Below are positions 5,501 to 8,000 of a stretch of DNA of 8,000 nucleotides, one piece after another; positions within the stretch are counted from its first letter, which is position 1, and the number at the start of each line of letters is the position of its first letter. Where the stretch lies: contig CABSMX010000089.1 of the NCBI GenBank assembly GCA_902478945.1, forward strand, positions 1 through 8,000, given 5' to 3'. Under the pieces are notes generated by a model, which did not search any database, had not been told where the DNA came from, and saw nothing but the letters and a program-made list of their open reading frames with translations. The DNA comes from an uncultured Collinsella sp. GTDB taxonomy: Bacteria; Actinomycetota; Coriobacteriia; Coriobacteriales; Coriobacteriaceae. The position numbers and the translations under genes were made by a program.

Positions 5501-7273
5501 ATGTTTAGAAGGTTTTTGTCTTATTACAAGCTCCAGATGGGGCTTTTTGTTGCTGATACTGTTTGCGCCCTGGTACTTGCCGCCATTGACCTGGCGTTTC
5601 CCATTATCCTGCGCAATCTGACCGGAGGGTTGTTTACCCAGGGTCAGGCTGCCATTATGCGGGCACTCGGTATGATTGCGGTGGGGCTGGTGCTGATGTA
5701 TGCCATCCGCTGCGCCTGCCGCTACTTTGTGAGCTATTGGGGCCACGTGATGGGCGCGCGCATGGAGTCCAAGATGCGTGAGGACCTGTTCGATCAGTAC
5801 GAACGGTTTAGCTTTGCATACTTCGATCGCAACAGCTCGGGCGACATGATGAGCCGCGTGGTCAATGACCTGTTCGATATCTGCGAGGCGGCGCACCACG
5901 TGCCCGAATGGATCATTATTTGCGGCATCGAGATTATCGGCTCGTTTGTGATTCTGTTTACCATCGCGCCGGTGCTCGCACTCGCCATGGCTGTGGTGAC
6001 GGTGGTGTTCGCGGTCATTATGTTTTGGCAGAATATGCGTATGCGCGAGGTCTTTAGCGATAACCGCAAAAAGATTAGCGGCATCAACGCGCAACTGCAG
6101 GATTCGCTGGCGGGCATGCGTGTGGTCAAGAGCTTTGCCAATGAGCAGACCGAGCGTTCTAAGTTTCGTGCCTCGAACAATCGCTACCTTTCGTCCAAGG
6201 AGAACATGTATCACGCCATGGGCGTCTATACCGCGACGTATGGCCTGCTCTCGGGCGTGCTCTATGTGATCGTGGTGCTCCTCGGCGGTTGGCTCGTTGC
6301 CCAGGGTCAGCTGCAAGCGGTCGATATGGCAACCTTCGCGCTCTACATTTCGCTGTTCTGCACGCCGCTCGAGACGCTCGTTAATTCGGCCGAGACGTAT
6401 CAGAAAGCCATCGCCGGCTTTAAGCGCATGGATGAGGTGCTCTCGACTGTCCCCGATATTCAGGATAGGCCGGGTGCTGCGGATCTGCAGGTGACGGCTG
6501 GTGCTGTGGAGTACCGCGACGTGTGCTTTAGCTACGAGGATGTTGAATTGGGCGAGCGCGGCGCCGACGGACGCCCTGTTATCGACCACATGGACCTGTC
6601 CATCAAGCCCGGTCAGACCATCGCTTTGGTTGGTCCCTCGGGCGGCGGCAAATCGACGACTTGTTCGCTGTTGCCGCGCTTTTACGACGTTGCCGCCGGC
6701 TCCATTAGCATCGACGGCCAGGATGTGCGCGACGTGACGCAGCATAGTCTGCGCCATGCCATCGGCCTGGTGCAGCAAGATGTGTACCTGTTTGATGGAA
6801 CGATCGGCGAGAACATCGCCTACGGCAAGCCGGGCGCCACGGCAGAAGAGATCGCCGAAGCGGCCCGCCGCGCCAATATTGATACCTTTATCGAGTCGCT
6901 TCCGCAGGGCTACGACACCGTGGTGGGCGAGCGCGGCAGCCGTCTTTCGGGTGGTCAAAAGCAGCGCGTCGCCATCGCGCGCGTTTTTCTCAAGAATCCC
7001 AAGATCCTTATTTTGGATGAGGCGACGAGTGCCCTGGATAACGAGAGCGAGGAAGCGGTGCAGGAGTCGCTCGAAGAGCTGGCACGCGGCCGTACCACGA
7101 TCATCATCGCCCACCGTCTCTCGACTATTAAGCATGCTGACGAGATTGCGACCGTTGAGCATGGTCGCGTTGTGGAACGTGGCACGCACGAGGAGCTTCT
7201 CGCCCGTGGCGGCACCTATGCCCGTTACTATCGAATGCAGTTCGAAGGTGCGCGTGCGCACGAGCTCGACTGA
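5501..7273 (+). CDS. ABC exporter half-transporter (membrane domain fused to ATPase)
   Basis: This inner-membrane pump would dimerise and export a substrate using ATP; the substrate cannot be read from sequence. The 590-residue length and order are typical of the MsbA/LmrA/MdlB type. The membrane domain (about 1-310) has six likely helices, near 13-36, 55-80, 134-155, 156-178, 243-268 and 276-298. The ATPase domain carries Walker A GPSGGGKST (378-386, Lys384), the Q-loop near Gln425-Gln426, the signature LSGGQ (482-486), Walker B with Asp506 and catalytic Glu507 (ILDEATSALD), and the H-loop His538. All sites are intact, so it could work as a homodimer; a second half-transporter may still lie nearby. 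A short insert, ELGERGADGRP, follows the A-loop region (CFSYEDV). GAGGA is four bases before the ATG. A membrane protein gene starts 19 bases after its stop, suggesting an operon. Confidence 0.95.
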   Translation: MFRRFLSYYKLQMGLFVADTVCALVLAAIDLAFPIILRNLTGGLFTQGQAAIMRALGMIAVGLVLMYAIRCACRYFVSYWGHVMGARMESKMREDLFDQYERFSFAYFDRNSSGDMMSRVVNDLFDICEAAHHVPEWIIICGIEIIGSFVILFTIAPVLALAMAVVTVVFAVIMFWQNMRMREVFSDNRKKISGINAQLQDSLAGMRVVKSFANEQTERSKFRASNNRYLSSKENMYHAMGVYTATYGLLSGVLYVIVVLLGGWLVAQGQLQAVDMATFALYISLFCTPLETLVNSAETYQKAIAGFKRMDEVLSTVPDIQDRPGAADLQVTAGAVEYRDVCFSYEDVELGERGADGRPVIDHMDLSIKPGQTIALVGPSGGGKSTTCSLLPRFYDVAAGSISIDGQDVRDVTQHSLRHAIGLVQQDVYLFDGTIGENIAYGKPGATAEEIAEAARRANIDTFIESLPQGYDTVVGERGSRLSGGQKQRVAIARVFLKNPKILILDEATSALDNESEEAVQESLEELARGRTTIIIAHRLSTIKHADEIATVEHGRVVERGTHEELLARGGTYARYYRMQFEGARAHELD

Positions 7274-7292
7274 TTGATATGACAGGAAGATC

Positions 7293-8000
7293 ATGGCTGA
7301 TAAGAACCCTTTGACTCCGGAAGAAGTGACGGAGTTATTCTCCGAAATCGATGCATCCGGCGTCTTGGATCCTACGCTCGCCAAAAAGCGCACCGAGCGC
7401 ATGCGCGAGAAAGAGGCCGCCGTCAAGCGCGGCGACAAGGCGACGCTGGCGCGGCTGCGCAGCGAGGATCGCGCGAGCCAGGCAAAACATATCGACCCGC
7501 TGTCCGAGGACGACCCTTCGGGCTCGCAGGTGAGCCATACCATTACGAAGACCGCCATGGCCGTGGTTATCGGCATTTTGGTGCTGATTGTTGGCATGCA
7601 GATTGGCTACGGCGTGATGCGACGTCTGAATACCGCGAACCTTTCCGAAAGTGTTTCGGTGGATACCGTTTCGACCGCGCTCAAGGGTGGACTTGAATGG
7701 GGCAATGGCTTTACGCAGTTCCCGCTCGATTTTACCGTCGACGAGGCAGATGAGCGCTCGGGCACGGTTGAGGTGACGGTGCTGGACACGTCTTCTGCCA
7801 ATGAACTCGAGCTGCTGTCCAACGGTCAGATTCAGGCGGCGGCGCTCGCAACCAATGCCCTGCTCAACGACAAGATCGACCGCGTGGTGTATAACGTTCA
7901 CGCCTATATCGACGAGGACAGCAGGATCCAGCACGATTCCTTCTTTGGCATGTTTCCTGCTCAGGGGCACCAAAGCGCCATCCTGACGTTCGTTTGGACC
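7293..8000 (+). CDS. Unrecognised single-pass membrane protein (3' partial)
   Basis: The frame opens at ATG 7293 behind AGGAAG (7284-7289) and stays open for 236 codons to the window edge. I do not recognise the family. The N-terminal part (1-85) is soluble and highly charged; residues about 29-65 (LAKKRTERMREKEAAVKRGDKATLARLRSEDRAS split by context) could form a helix or short coiled coil. One hydrophobic segment follows at about 88-109 (AMAVVIGILVLIVGMQIGYGVM), then RR. There is no signal-peptide start. Positive charge occurs on both sides of the helix, so topology is uncertain; a cytosolic N-terminus with the larger C-terminal part outside is my guess. The C-terminal part (from 112) has mixed beta-like stretches such as GTVEVTVLDTSS and RVVYNVHAYIDED. 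It lies 19 bases after the ABC exporter gene, so a partner or accessory role is possible but unproven. Confidence 0.85.
   Translation, partial: MADKNPLTPEEVTELFSEIDASGVLDPTLAKKRTERMREKEAAVKRGDKATLARLRSEDRASQAKHIDPLSEDDPSGSQVSHTITKTAMAVVIGILVLIVGMQIGYGVMRRLNTANLSESVSVDTVSTALKGGLEWGNGFTQFPLDFTVDEADERSGTVEVTVLDTSSANELELLSNGQIQAAALATNALLNDKIDRVVYNVHAYIDEDSRIQHDSFFGMFPAQGHQSAILTFVWT

Noticed and set aside
5480..7597. 705-codon open frame on the minus strand, opposite the ABC exporter gene
   Set aside because: It is a shadow of the + strand gene's codon bias. The translation is low-complexity, rich in His, Arg and Ala, has no recognisable domain, and runs across the gene boundary into the next gene. 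The + strand frame has all ABC motifs.

Overview
The window looks like the end of a draft-assembly contig from a moderately GC-rich bacterium, most likely an actinobacterium of the class Coriobacteriia (Collinsella-like). That placement rests on the G/C-biased third codon positions, on the order [probable rplI tail]-dnaB-purA-purD on one strand, and on overall resemblance of the proteins to that group as I remember them. It was not tested by a search. The first 48 bases are not genomic: they are a sequencing-library adapter (Nextera-type read-2 adapter with its i7 index) left on the contig end. Biological sequence starts at about 49.

Layout, all genes on the + strand. 49-119 is the last 22 codons of an acidic, Glu/Ala-rich protein, probably the tail of ribosomal protein bL9. 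It is followed by a textbook intrinsic terminator (152-190). dnaB (replicative helicase, 344-1735) and purA (adenylosuccinate synthetase, 1827-3113) follow, with a possible purA promoter overlapping the dnaB stop codon. After two hairpins comes purD (GAR synthetase, 3232-4536), which has a TTG start behind a strong Shine-Dalgarno. A Nudix hydrolase of the ADP-ribose pyrophosphatase type (4558-5253) lies 21 bases after purD and is probably cotranscribed with it. Bases 5254-5500 are non-coding and full of structure: a perfect 12-bp hairpin, then a roughly 100-base imperfect palindrome flanked by an 8-bp direct repeat. The window ends with a complete ABC exporter half-transporter (5501-7273) and, 19 bases later, an unrecognised single-pass membrane protein that runs off the window (7293-8000).

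How the genes fit together: dnaB serves replication. purA and purD serve purine nucleotide synthesis at two separate steps (IMP to adenylosuccinate; phosphoribosylamine plus glycine to GAR). The Nudix enzyme would clean up or recycle ADP-ribose-type nucleotides. The ABC exporter and the membrane protein look like a separate transcription unit, set apart by the structured region.

I found no CRISPR array, tRNA, rRNA, prophage gene or transposase. The coding part is ordinary housekeeping. The least explained pieces are the palindromic element at 5287-5405 and the membrane protein at the end.
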